This document shows positions 33,786 to 42,672 of a stretch of DNA of 64,000 bases, piece by piece (positions within the stretch are counted from its first letter, which is position 1; every line of letters starts with the position of its first letter). The notes under the pieces are model-generated. The model worked only from the letters and a program-made list of their open reading frames with translations, did not search any database and had not been told where the DNA came from. This DNA comes from UBA1361 sp035647455 (GTDB lineage Bacteria > Bacillota_I > Bacilli_A > RFN20 > CAG-826): the NCBI GenBank assembly GCA_035647455.1, contig DASRNI010000002.1, forward strand, positions 1-64,000, in the 5' to 3' direction. The translations under genes and the position numbers were made by a program.

Positions 33786-35432
33786 ATGAAAAGTAAATTT
33801 AGTAAACAATTAATTTTTGTCCTTTTCGGTGTACTATTAATCACAAGCTGTGATAATGGCAAAACTTCAGCACCAGACACATCGAATCCAAGTACAGTAA
33901 TTCCCAGTTCAGAAGTGATTAGCTCAACTTCTGAAAAAGAAATTTATGACGGACCAGTTGATCAGTTTAGCCGGGTTGAACCAGGAACAAACTATAGCAA
34001 TCGCGCGCTTGATCATGCGATTGAGATGACAGCACTTGATTCACTAGGTGAACAAAAACTACTCGTTGTTCCCGTCGTTTTCTCAAATACTGCAGGAACA
34101 CATGATACGGAAGAAAACCATGAAATGCTCGAGCGTGTTTTCTTTGGTGAAAGTGAAGATACAGGGTGGGAATCACTCGCCTCTTACTACGCGAAAAGTA
34201 GTTATGGCCGCTTAACCTTAACCGGTGAAGTCGCGGATTACTTTTATTTAGATTATTCAACATTTGAATTAGCAGAAAAACATGTTGATGACGCGCAATA
34301 TATTGGTGAAGACCATTACTGGGATGAAACACACCACGTAATTAAAGATATTTATAACACATATGACGCGGAATATTTAAAACAGTTCGACCTTGATGGT
34401 GATGGTTTTGTCGATGCGTTTTGGATGGTTTATATGGCAGAAATCGGTGCAGTTGGTGATGATAGTGACGTCTTCTGGGCGTATAAGTTTTATTGGAACC
34501 GTCTCCCGAACAAAGATAAGCCAACGCCAAACACGTATGCGTGGGCTGGCTTTACATTTGCCCGCGATGGTAAAGGTTATTCATACGCAGAACCAGATGC
34601 CCATACATTTATTCATGAAACTGGACACCTTTTAAGCTTACCGGACTATTATGATTACGATACTGATAGCCGGACAGGCATGCAGTTAACAAATCCTTCA
34701 GGTGGACTTGATATGATGGCGTATAACATTGCTGATCACAATAGTTATTCAAAATACCGTTACAACTGGATTGAACCTTACGTTGTTGAAGGTAACGCCG
34801 ATATTACAATTGCACCTTTTGAAAGTTCTGGTGACGCAATTTTACTTAAAAATGGTTGGAATGGTCATGCGTATGACGAATATTTAATGTTTGACTTTTA
34901 TACACCAACAGGACTAAATGAAAAAGATAGTGAAGAAGGTGGCTATAGTTCAAAACGCAACCCAAACAGCGGAACAAGAAACTTTACGATTCCTGGTGTC
35001 CGCATTTGGCACGTTGATTCGCGCTTATTAAAGTATGTTTATGATCATACGGGCGAATTTGTTTCACGAACATGGACAAATACAATTTCTGGTGATGCAT
35101 ATCATTACACCGCGGTTGGACCAAGCAACACTGCTTCACGTAGTCGCGCACAAAAGATTGGTACGGAAACGGAAATTGCCGATGACCTTAAATTGCTCCA
35201 CTTGCTTAACGCTGAAGGACGAACTGGTAAAGTTGGAAACTGGCTCCGTACAGGCACAGTTGCCGGTAATAAAGCACTTTTCCAAGAAGGTGATGTCATT
35301 GAATACGACAACTGGAAACAATATTTACAAAATAGTGAAGCGTTTAATGATGGAACCCCAGTTGGCTATACAGTTGAAATCGGTGAAATGACCGAAGAAG
35401 GCGTGACAATTAAGTTCCGCGTTGCTAATTAA
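33786..35432 (+). CDS. Secreted M6-family (immune-inhibitor-A-like) zinc metalloprotease lipoprotein
   Basis: Predicted surface protease. 548 residues. Signal peptide KQLIFVLFGVLLITSC with lipobox ITSC, then a Ser/Thr-rich spacer. The catalytic zinc motif HETGH is at residues 277-281, followed by LLSLPDYYDYD. Before it come YYAKSSYGRL near residue 138 and DLDGDGFVDAFWMVYM, a calcium-loop-like block; after it GGLDMMAYNIADHNSYSKYRYNW matches M6 peptidases. GTAGG is the likely ribosome-binding site. It lies between rpoC and rpsL, next to a paralogue. The substrate is unknown; host or environmental proteins or peptides are plausible. Confidence 0.88.
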   Translation: MKSKFSKQLIFVLFGVLLITSCDNGKTSAPDTSNPSTVIPSSEVISSTSEKEIYDGPVDQFSRVEPGTNYSNRALDHAIEMTALDSLGEQKLLVVPVVFSNTAGTHDTEENHEMLERVFFGESEDTGWESLASYYAKSSYGRLTLTGEVADYFYLDYSTFELAEKHVDDAQYIGEDHYWDETHHVIKDIYNTYDAEYLKQFDLDGDGFVDAFWMVYMAEIGAVGDDSDVFWAYKFYWNRLPNKDKPTPNTYAWAGFTFARDGKGYSYAEPDAHTFIHETGHLLSLPDYYDYDTDSRTGMQLTNPSGGLDMMAYNIADHNSYSKYRYNWIEPYVVEGNADITIAPFESSGDAILLKNGWNGHAYDEYLMFDFYTPTGLNEKDSEEGGYSSKRNPNSGTRNFTIPGVRIWHVDSRLLKYVYDHTGEFVSRTWTNTISGDAYHYTAVGPSNTASRSRAQKIGTETEIADDLKLLHLLNAEGRTGKVGNWLRTGTVAGNKALFQEGDVIEYDNWKQYLQNSEAFNDGTPVGYTVEIGEMTEEGVTIKFRVAN

Positions 35433-35488
35433 CGTTGCAATTTCTCTTTAAATTGACTACACTTATAAAAGTACCAAAAAGAGAGAAA

Positions 35489-36973
35489 ATGATGAAAAGA
35501 ACAAAGACAGCACTATTATTATTGACATTACTTACAGTAGTAAGTTGTCAAAGTAATGCTGTCTTTTTACGTTTTGAAAAAGAAGTTGTTGTTAAAGAGT
35601 TTTTGACCGAAACCACGGACGAATATTATTTACCAAACAGTTACACTAAAAGTTACGCTGATATTTTACGTTCCAACCCAAACGCTAAATATAAAGAACG
35701 TTCACTAAAGAGTACAGGGGAACAAAAAATCCTTGTTTTACCGGTTCTTTTTCCGAATTATCCACTCAGTAATTTTGATGAAAGCGCTGATGGAAGTGAA
35801 TCATTAATAAATATTGAAAAAGCGTTTTTCGGAGTCCCTGAAAATACAAGCTGGGAAAGCGTTGCAAGTTACTATTACACATCAAGTTACGGTCAACTCT
35901 TACTTAGTGGTCACGTCGCTCCGTGGTATACTTTACCGGAAAACTACGCGACAACGATGCTCGAAAACCGCGTTAATGTAAGTCACGACAAAGTCCGTGA
36001 AACAACGGAAATTATGAAACTTGCTTTAAGTAATTACGCGCATAGCGGTGGCGATTTAACCGCTTTTGATTTAGATGAAGATGGTTATATTGATAGTGTG
36101 TATGTAATTTACGGCTACCCGTACAAAGCAAACAGCGAAAAAAGCGTCTTTTGGGCATTTGCCGCTTACAATCAAAGTAATGAAGGCACAGTCGAAACAC
36201 CGGTAGCGAACATGTATGCGTGGAGCAGTTACGACTTTTTAAAGGCCGAGAAACAAAAACCTGACGCGCATACATATATTCATGAAGTCGGGCATTTACT
36301 TGGTTTAGTTGATTATTACAACACAAATTACCGTGAAGGATATTCCCCGCTTGGTGGCTTTGATATGATGGACAGCACGATTGGTGATCACACAGGGTTT
36401 TCGAAAATGCTCCTTGAGTGGACGTATCCGAAACAAATTAAAAAAAGTGCGACTTTAACGCTTAAACCGTTTAGTGAAACGGGCGAACTTTTCTTACTTA
36501 AAAACGGTTGGAACGAAAGTGCACTTGATGAATATTTATTACTTGAATACTACACACCTGCCGCCTTAAACGAACAAGATTCACGGCTTAATGCTGAATT
36601 TAAATTACCGCGTAGAAGTGGCTTAAAAGTTTATCACGTTGATGCACGAACAGAATATAAAAAAGGCAATGATTACGTTTATACAAGTGAAACAGAACAC
36701 GCCCCAAATACACTTGAAGTACTCGCACACAGCAACACACATGGCGCGCGCAATGGCGAATATAAACTATATAGTTTACTTGAACCAGAAGAAAGCTTAA
36801 ATATTCTTGAAGGCGGCAACGCGAATATGCATTCACTTTTTACAAGTAATGATGATTTTGGCCTTACACATTTCCAGGACTTTACGTTTAATGACGGGAC
36901 AAAACTCGATTTAGGTTTTAAAGTAAAAGCGGTGAATGCGGACGGAATAACACTTGAATTCAGCGAAATATAA
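35489..36973 (+). CDS. Second M6-family zinc metalloprotease lipoprotein (paralogue)
   Basis: 494 residues from ATG 35489; an in-frame TTG at 35435 would add a non-signal leader. Signal peptide ALLLLTLLTVVSC with lipobox VVSC. The domain order matches the upstream gene: EQKILVLPVLFPN, WESVASYYYTSSYGQL, DLDEDGYIDSVYVIYG, zinc motif HEVGH at residues 265-269 with LLGLVDYYNT, and GGFDMMDSTIGDHTGFSKMLLEW. It diverges outside these blocks and has a shorter spacer. Probably co-transcribed with 33786-35432, 56 bases upstream, and an old tandem duplicate. Confidence 0.87.
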   Translation: MMKRTKTALLLLTLLTVVSCQSNAVFLRFEKEVVVKEFLTETTDEYYLPNSYTKSYADILRSNPNAKYKERSLKSTGEQKILVLPVLFPNYPLSNFDESADGSESLINIEKAFFGVPENTSWESVASYYYTSSYGQLLLSGHVAPWYTLPENYATTMLENRVNVSHDKVRETTEIMKLALSNYAHSGGDLTAFDLDEDGYIDSVYVIYGYPYKANSEKSVFWAFAAYNQSNEGTVETPVANMYAWSSYDFLKAEKQKPDAHTYIHEVGHLLGLVDYYNTNYREGYSPLGGFDMMDSTIGDHTGFSKMLLEWTYPKQIKKSATLTLKPFSETGELFLLKNGWNESALDEYLLLEYYTPAALNEQDSRLNAEFKLPRRSGLKVYHVDARTEYKKGNDYVYTSETEHAPNTLEVLAHSNTHGARNGEYKLYSLLEPEESLNILEGGNANMHSLFTSNDDFGLTHFQDFTFNDGTKLDLGFKVKAVNADGITLEFSEI

Positions 36974-37023
36974 CCGTTATTATTATTTAATAATAAAAAA
37001 ACACGTTTTCTAACTAATATAAG

Positions 37024-37052
37024 TTGACAGATTAAGACTAAATCTTTATAAT
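37024..37052 (+). promoter_or_regulatory. Consensus promoter of rpsL-rpsG-fusA
   Basis: TTGACA (37024-37029), 17-base spacer, TATAAT (37047-37052): exact match to the sigma-A consensus. It gives the str genes their own strong start downstream of the protease pair. Confidence 0.9.
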
Positions 37053-37098
37053 TACAAAGTAATGGCCAATTAATGGTCGTTTTTAATTGAAAACTCTC

Positions 37099-37118
37099 GA
37101 TACACCCGGTTGTGTGTC
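37099..37118 (+). promoter_or_regulatory. Leader hairpin upstream of rpsL
   Basis: GATACAC (37099-37105) pairs with GTGTGTC (37112-37118) around CCGGTT. It lies about 40 bases before the rpsL ATG within the transcribed leader. CGATACACC also occurs in the S10 leader (2861-2869). A role in autogenous control is inferred. Confidence 0.5.
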
Positions 37119-37157
37119 AAGTAGAAAAACAAATAACTAAAAGAAAGGAGTCATGCT

Positions 37158-37580
37158 ATGCCGACAATTAACCAACTCATACGTCATGGACGCAAAAAAC
37201 CTGTCTACAAGTCGAAATCACCAGCACTTACAAAACGCTGGAATTCGCTTAAACGCCGTGAAGTTGATCAGTTTTCCGCCCAAAAGCGTGGTGTTTGTAC
37301 CCGTGTAGGGACAATGTCACCAAAGAAACCAAATAGTGCTTCGCGGAAATATGCTCGTGTACGTTTATCAAACGGATACGAAGTAACAGCTTATATCGGT
37401 GGCGAAGGTCATAACTTACAGGAACATAGTACTGTTCTTATTCGTGGTGGCCGTGTGAAAGACTTACCAGGTGTTCGCTATCACATCGTCCGCGGAACAC
37501 TCGATACAGCAGGTGTCGAAAACCGCCGTCAAAGCCGTAGTCTCTACGGAGCGAAAAAACCTGAAGACTTAGAATCATAA
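37158..37580 (+). CDS. rpsL: 30S ribosomal protein S12
   Basis: Decoding-centre protein. 140 residues, normal. PTINQLIRHGRKKPVYKSKSPAL start, RGVCTRVGTMSPKKPNSASRKYARVRL with the wild-type streptomycin-site lysines, and GEGHNLQEHSTVLIRGGRVKDLPGVRYHI. Where most S12 have SALRK it has SASRK. AAAGGAG precedes the ATG. Confidence 0.98.
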   Translation: MPTINQLIRHGRKKPVYKSKSPALTKRWNSLKRREVDQFSAQKRGVCTRVGTMSPKKPNSASRKYARVRLSNGYEVTAYIGGEGHNLQEHSTVLIRGGRVKDLPGVRYHIVRGTLDTAGVENRRQSRSLYGAKKPEDLES

Positions 37581-37610
37581 ATATCACGAAAATAAAGAGG
37601 AGGAAATGTT

Positions 37611-38081
37611 ATGCCACGTAAAGGAAAAGTTGAAAAACGCGATGTGTTACCAGATCCAATTTACAATTCAAAACTCGTAACACGCCTAATCAATAAAATT
37701 ATGTACGACGGTAAACGTGGTACAGCGCAAACAATTTTATATAACGCGTTTGCCCGCATTGAAGAAAAAACAAAACAACCAGCGATGGACGTTTTTGCAA
37801 CTGCAATTAGTAATATCATGCCTGAAGTTGAACTTAAGGCACGTCGTGTTGGTGGACAAAACTACCAAGTACCAATTGAAGTTAGTGCAGAACGAAAAAC
37901 AACGCTCGGCTTACGCTGGTTAGTTAACTATTCACGTTTACGCAGTGAACGCACAATGGAAGAACGTCTTGCCGCAGAAATTATTGATGCTGCAAACGGC
38001 AATGGTGCTGCTGTTAAGAAACGTGACGACACCCATAAAATGGCCGAAGCAAACAAAGCATACGCTCACTATCGCTATTAG
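37611..38081 (+). CDS. rpsG: 30S ribosomal protein S7
   Basis: Primary assembly protein of the 30S head. 156 residues, normal. KRDVLPDPIYNSKLVTRLINKIMYDGKRGTAQ, VELKARRVGGQNYQVPIEV and KKRDDTHKMAEANKAYAHYR are conserved. AGGAGG precedes the ATG. rpl7Ae is not seen before rpsL. Confidence 0.98.
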   Translation: MPRKGKVEKRDVLPDPIYNSKLVTRLINKIMYDGKRGTAQTILYNAFARIEEKTKQPAMDVFATAISNIMPEVELKARRVGGQNYQVPIEVSAERKTTLGLRWLVNYSRLRSERTMEERLAAEIIDAANGNGAAVKKRDDTHKMAEANKAYAHYRY

Positions 38082-38089
38082 GAGTATTT

Positions 38090-40174
38090 ATGGCAAAAGA
38101 CAAAGTATACGATTTACAGCATACGCGTAATATCGGCATTATGGCCCATATTGACGCCGGAAAAACAACGACGACAGAGCGGATTCTTTTCTATACCGGA
38201 AAAATCCACAAAGTTGGCGAAACACATGCCGGCGAAGCAACAATGGACTGGATGAAACAAGAACAAGAACGTGGGATTACAATTACAAGTGCGGCAACAA
38301 CCGCGTATTGGAATGAAAACCGCATTAATATTATTGATACACCCGGTCACGTCGACTTCACAGTTGAAGTTGAGCGTTCACTCCGTGTTCTTGATGGTGC
38401 CGTTACTGTACTTGATGCGAAAAGTGGTGTTGAACCACAAACCGAAACAGTGTGGCGTCAAGGGACAAAATATAACGTCCCCCGGATTGTTTTTGTGAAT
38501 AAAATGGATTCCGTTGGTGCAGATTTTGATATGGCAATTAGCACATTACATAGTCGGTTAGCCGCAAATGCTGCAGCGGTCCAAATCCCGATTGGTGCCG
38601 AAAATCATTTTGCTGGTGTTATTGACGTTATTGACCGTAAAGCGTATTACTATGGCGATGATCCTGATGACTTTGCCATTAAAGAAATACCGAGCGAATA
38701 TGCTGAAAAAGTTAACGAAGTCCGGATGACTTTACTCGAAAAACTTGCTGAATTTGATGACGAATTAATGATGCTTGTTTTAGAAGGTGAAGAACCACCG
38801 GTTAGTTTAATAAAAAAAGTTATCCGTAAAGCCGTCTTAACTGGGAGCTTTTACCCCGTTTTTGCCGGTTCTGCGTATAAAAATAAAGGAATTCAACCTT
38901 TACTCGATGGTGTGATTGATTACTTGCCAAGTCCGCTTGACGTTCCAAGTGCGAAAGCCGAACGAATGGATGGTACGGAACTTACTTGTGCAAGTGACGC
39001 AACTGCACCACTCGCTGCCCTAGCTTTTAAAATCGCAACAGACCCGTACGTTGGGCGTCTTGCCTATGTCCGTGTTTATAGCGGTGTTTTAAAGTCGGGT
39101 TCATACGTCTTTAACTCAATTAAAGGCAAAAAAGAACGTGTCGGACGTCTCGTCTTAATGCATTCAAATCACCGCTCTGAAGTTAGTGAACTAAAAGCTG
39201 GTGATATCGGTGCGGTTGTTGGTCTTAAAATTACGACAACTGGCGATACGCTTTGTCACGAAACAAGTAAGCTCATACTCGAACGGATGGAATTTCCTGA
39301 ACCGGTTATTGAGCAAGCAATTGAACCAAAAACACGCGTTGACCAAGACAAAATGTCAATTGGTCTAGCAAAACTTATGGAAGAGGATCCAACATTTAAA
39401 GTTTCGACAAATAGTGAAACGGGGCAAACAATTATTGCCGGTGTTGGTGAACTTCATTTAGATGTCTTAGTTGATCGTTTACGTCGAGAATTTGGTGTCC
39501 AAGTTAACGTTGGATCACCACAAGTTGGGTATCGTGAAACGATTTCATCCATTGTTGAAACTGAAGGAAAATATATTCGTCAGTCTGGTGGACGTGGCCA
39601 ATATGGTCATGTGAAAATTCGTTTCGAGCCAAATCCTGGCAAAGGGTTTGAGTTCGTTGATGCGATTGTCGGAGGCGTGGTCCCGCGTGAATACATCAAA
39701 CCGACAAACGATGGACTAGTTGACTCACTCGCGCGTGGTTTAGTTGCCGGTTATCCAGTAATCGATATTAAGGCAACACTTTATGATGGTAGTTATCACG
39801 ATGTTGATAGTAGTGAAATGGCGTATAAAATTGCCGCTTCAATGGCGCTTAATGAAGCCGGAAAAGTTGGTGATCCTGTTTTACTCGAACCAATCATGAA
39901 AGTTGAAATTACTGTCCCTGAACAATATTATGGCGACGTATTAGGCGATTTAGCCCGTCGTCGTGGCGTCATGCGCGATGAAAGCCTTCGCGGTAATGCG
40001 AAGATAATTGACGCTGAAGTTCCACTTTCCGAAATGTTTGGCTACGTGACTGATTTACGTAGTTTCACGCAAGGAAGAGGAACGTTTATGATGAGTTTTG
40101 ATCACTACGGCGAATGTCCAAAATATATCGCCGATGAAATAATTAAAAAGACCGGGCGTGTTGCCCGCGCTTAA
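38090..40174 (+). CDS. fusA: Elongation factor G
   Basis: Translocation GTPase. 694 residues. G1 AHIDAGKTTTTERILFYTG, G2 region ERGITITSAATTAYW, G3 DTPGHVDFTVEVERSLRVLDGAV, G4 NKMDSVGADF, domain IV SGGRGQYGHVKIRFEP and domain V EVPLSEMFGYVTDLRSFTQGRG. TAGGAG precedes the ATG, 8 bases after rpsG. Confidence 0.98.
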   Translation: MAKDKVYDLQHTRNIGIMAHIDAGKTTTTERILFYTGKIHKVGETHAGEATMDWMKQEQERGITITSAATTAYWNENRINIIDTPGHVDFTVEVERSLRVLDGAVTVLDAKSGVEPQTETVWRQGTKYNVPRIVFVNKMDSVGADFDMAISTLHSRLAANAAAVQIPIGAENHFAGVIDVIDRKAYYYGDDPDDFAIKEIPSEYAEKVNEVRMTLLEKLAEFDDELMMLVLEGEEPPVSLIKKVIRKAVLTGSFYPVFAGSAYKNKGIQPLLDGVIDYLPSPLDVPSAKAERMDGTELTCASDATAPLAALAFKIATDPYVGRLAYVRVYSGVLKSGSYVFNSIKGKKERVGRLVLMHSNHRSEVSELKAGDIGAVVGLKITTTGDTLCHETSKLILERMEFPEPVIEQAIEPKTRVDQDKMSIGLAKLMEEDPTFKVSTNSETGQTIIAGVGELHLDVLVDRLRREFGVQVNVGSPQVGYRETISSIVETEGKYIRQSGGRGQYGHVKIRFEPNPGKGFEFVDAIVGGVVPREYIKPTNDGLVDSLARGLVAGYPVIDIKATLYDGSYHDVDSSEMAYKIAASMALNEAGKVGDPVLLEPIMKVEITVPEQYYGDVLGDLARRRGVMRDESLRGNAKIIDAEVPLSEMFGYVTDLRSFTQGRGTFMMSFDHYGECPKYIADEIIKKTGRVARA

Positions 40175-40198
40175 AAAAGTCGTTTTGCGTGACTTTTT
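40174..40198 (+). terminator. Weak hairpin after fusA
   Basis: AAAAAGTC (40174-40181) pairs with GACTTTTT (40191-40198), placing T residues at the 3' side of the stem. The GC core is only three pairs, so some read-through into tuf is expected. Confidence 0.45.
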
Positions 40199-40236
40199 AT
40201 TGAAATAAAAACAAAATTGCTATAAGATAGAAGCGT

Positions 40237-40242
40237 TATAAT
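40237..40242 (+). promoter_or_regulatory. -10 box of a likely tuf promoter
   Basis: TATAAT 30 bases before the tuf ATG with AGAAGGAGG between. TTGCTA at 40217 is too close (14 bases) for a normal -35, so only the -10 is assigned. Confidence 0.5.
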
Positions 40243-40271
40243 AGCGCACTTATAAGAAGGAGGAAATTATT

Positions 40272-41456
40272 ATGGCAAAACAAAAGTTTGATCGTAGTAA
40301 AGTCCACGTTAACGTCGGTACAATTGGCCACGTTGACCACGGAAAAACAACATTAACCGCTGCGATCACAAAAACACTCGCAATTGCTGGTGGCGCAACT
40401 GCAGCGTCATACGAAGAAATTGACAGCGCTCCAGAAGAGAAGCAACGTGGAATTACAATTAACACGTCGCACTTAGAGTACGAAACGGCAACCCGTCACT
40501 ACGCACACGTTGACTGTCCAGGTCACGCGGACTATGTTAAAAATATGATTACTGGTGCCGCGCAAATGGACGGCGCAATTCTCGTCGTTGCGGCAACTGA
40601 TGGTGTTATGCCACAAACACGTGAACATATCTTACTTGCTCGTCAAGTTGGTGTTCCATACGTCGTCGTCTTCTTAAACAAAGTTGATTTAGTTGATGAC
40701 CCAGAACTTATTGATATCGTTGAAATGGAAGTTCGTGAACTTTTAAATGACTACGAATTCCCAGGTGATGATGTCCCAGTTATTCGCGGTTCAGCCCGTG
40801 ATGCCCTTGATGGCAAAGAAGATGCTCAAAAAGCAATCTTAGAGTTAATGGATGCAGTTGATAGTTATATCCCTGAACCAGAACGTGTTACTGACCTTCC
40901 ATTCTTACTCCCAATTGAAGACGTTATGACAATTAGTGGTCGTGGTACAGTTGTTACCGGCCGTGTCGAACGTGGAACAGTCAAACTTAACGACCCAGTT
41001 GAAATCGTTGGTATTCGTCCAACAAAACGTACTGTCGTTACCGGTTTAGAAATGTTCCGTAAACTTCTTGATGTTTCAGAAGCTGGCGATAACGTTGGTG
41101 TTTTACTCCGCGGTGTTGCCCGTGATGAAGTTGAACGTGGACAAGTACTTGCCGTTCCTGGCTCAGTTAAACCACACACAAAATTCACTTCAACCGTTTA
41201 CGTTTTAACGAAAGAAGAAGGTGGACGTCATACAGCTTTCTTAAATAACTATCGCCCACAATTCTACTTCCGTACAACCGACATTACTGGTAGTGTTACA
41301 CTTCCAGCCGACGTCGAAATGGTTATGCCTGGTGATACCGTCAACTTAACTGTTGAACTTATTCACCCAGTCGCAATTGAAAGTGGCACAAAGTTCTCAA
41401 TTCGTGAAGGTGGCCGCACTGTTGGTGCCGGTACCGTTACCGATATTCTTAAGTAA
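40272..41456 (+). CDS. tuf: Elongation factor Tu
   Basis: Delivers aminoacyl-tRNA. 394 residues. G1 GHVDHGKT at 19-26, G2 EEKQRGITINTSHLEYE, G3 DCPGHADYVKNMITGAAQMDG, G4 NKVD, then domains 2 and 3 (LLPIEDVMTISGRGTVVTGRVERG, GGRHTAFLNNYRPQFYFRTTDITG). AAGGAGG precedes the ATG. Followed by a strong terminator. Confidence 0.99.
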   Translation: MAKQKFDRSKVHVNVGTIGHVDHGKTTLTAAITKTLAIAGGATAASYEEIDSAPEEKQRGITINTSHLEYETATRHYAHVDCPGHADYVKNMITGAAQMDGAILVVAATDGVMPQTREHILLARQVGVPYVVVFLNKVDLVDDPELIDIVEMEVRELLNDYEFPGDDVPVIRGSARDALDGKEDAQKAILELMDAVDSYIPEPERVTDLPFLLPIEDVMTISGRGTVVTGRVERGTVKLNDPVEIVGIRPTKRTVVTGLEMFRKLLDVSEAGDNVGVLLRGVARDEVERGQVLAVPGSVKPHTKFTSTVYVLTKEEGGRHTAFLNNYRPQFYFRTTDITGSVTLPADVEMVMPGDTVNLTVELIHPVAIESGTKFSIREGGRTVGAGTVTDILK

Positions 41457-41479
41457 TTAGTACTTAATAACGAACAACT

Positions 41480-41503
41480 AGCTCCCTTCGGGGAGCTTTT
41501 TTT
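41480..41503 (+). terminator. Rho-independent terminator after tuf
   Basis: AGCTCCC (41480-41486), TTCG tetraloop, GGGAGCT (41491-41497), then six T. Ends the str gene cluster. Confidence 0.95.
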
Positions 41504-41511
41504 CTTTCTGT

Positions 41512-41540
41512 TTGTTATTACTTATAACTTTAGTTATAAT
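41512..41540 (+). promoter_or_regulatory. Promoter of the RDD gene pair, leaderless type
   Basis: TTGTTA (41512-41517), 17-base spacer, TATAAT (41535-41540). The ATG of the first RDD gene is 11 bases after the -10, leaving at most about four untranslated bases and no Shine-Dalgarno. Confidence 0.75.
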
Positions 41541-41550
41541 AATATTATCA

Positions 41551-42672
41551 ATGAAGCAAACAGCGACAAAAGAAACTTTTAAAAACACCCATATTTCATA
41601 TGCGACTGTTGGGAAAAGAACAGGGGCGTTATTTGTTGACTTAATTTTAACGTTTTTCCTAATGATTATGCTTTCTCTAGCGACTGTTCCTGTTTTACAA
41701 AATGCTTTTAATTATAGTGATATGCGTGACGCGGTGGCGTTAGAAATGCGTAAAAGTTATCTTTTTGAAACTACAGAAGTGCTTGCTGACGACTTAAGTA
41801 ATCTAGATGACGTCCTTTTAGCGCAAGACGAAGTAACGCAGGAGATTATGCTTGGTAAGAGTGAAACATACGCTTTTCGCACGTTTAAATATTATACGGT
41901 CTTTTTACAACTTGAAAGCGAAGATAATGAATACACAACAGCGTGGTACATTGAAAACGTTTTAAAAATTGGCGATGAAGATACACTTTTTGAAATTATC
42001 GTTGATCCGGCACAAGTCGATAATCTTCGTGAAATCTATGAAGATGTTGATTATTTCGTTCCGGAGGGCGTGAAACTTCGTGAGAACACGACAAACGAAG
42101 CGCTGAAAAAGTTTAATGAAGAAATTTACGGTTACGCTTTGTATACATTTAATCATCGTGATGTAATTTTGCAAGGTGAACTATTAGTTGCGACGATTGA
42201 ACTCATTAATATGCTCTTACTCATTGTCGTTGCAAGCTCAGTTTTCTTTTTAGCGCTGCCACTCTTTTTAAAGAACGGCAAAACGCTTGGTAAATTACTC
42301 TTTAAAATCTCGGTTACGACAAAGCACGGCTTTAAAATTGGGCCGCTTGGTTTATTGCTCCGTTATTTTGCCTTTTTATTAATTGAAATTATTTTAAGTT
42401 CGGCGCTCGGCGTCATTCTTTTTGGAAATTTACTTTTCCCGATTTTCCCTTTTATTAGTTTAACGATTATTGTCTTTAGTGCGGAACGGAAGTCGCTCCA
42501 TGACTTTGTTTCCGGAACAATTGTGGTTGATGACGAGAAAAGTGTTATTTATAATAACATCACGGAATATAATCACGCCGTTCATCTTGCAAGTAAGGCC
42601 GCTGGCCGCATGGGTGACGATGTTAATGAAGAGTTGTTTAGTGAACGATTCCGTGACGGAAGTGGGGCCTAA
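41551..42672 (+). CDS. RDD-family membrane protein with large extracellular insert
   Basis: 373 residues. The RDD start VGKRTGALFVDLILTFFLMIML (Arg and Asp in TM1) lies near residues 15-40. A soluble insert of about 170 residues follows (acidic, e.g. VLADDLSNLDDVLLAQDE). Then come TM2 (LLLIVVASSVFFLALPLFL), the RDD signature KTLGKLLFKISV, and further TM segments (LLRYFAFLLIEIILSSALG). RDD proteins are poorly understood; some act as ion antiporters. An in-frame TTG at 41512 is the -35 box, so ATG 41551 is the start. Its stop overlaps the next, similar gene. Confidence 0.8.
   Translation: MKQTATKETFKNTHISYATVGKRTGALFVDLILTFFLMIMLSLATVPVLQNAFNYSDMRDAVALEMRKSYLFETTEVLADDLSNLDDVLLAQDEVTQEIMLGKSETYAFRTFKYYTVFLQLESEDNEYTTAWYIENVLKIGDEDTLFEIIVDPAQVDNLREIYEDVDYFVPEGVKLRENTTNEALKKFNEEIYGYALYTFNHRDVILQGELLVATIELINMLLLIVVASSVFFLALPLFLKNGKTLGKLLFKISVTTKHGFKIGPLGLLLRYFAFLLIEIILSSALGVILFGNLLFPIFPFISLTIIVFSAERKSLHDFVSGTIVVDDEKSVIYNNITEYNHAVHLASKAAGRMGDDVNEELFSERFRDGSGA

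Noticed and set aside
37321..37360. Ser replacing Leu in the S12 PNSALRK motif as a streptomycin-resistance change
   Set aside because: The lysines tied to resistance are wild type; the change is outside the known positions, so no phenotype is claimed.
40217..40242. Complete tuf promoter using TTGCTA at 40217
   Set aside because: The spacing to TATAAT is only 14 bases, so just the -10 box was annotated.
41512..41550. TTG start for the first RDD protein
   Set aside because: The TTG is the -35 hexamer and the segment contains the -10 box; ATG 41551 begins the conserved part.
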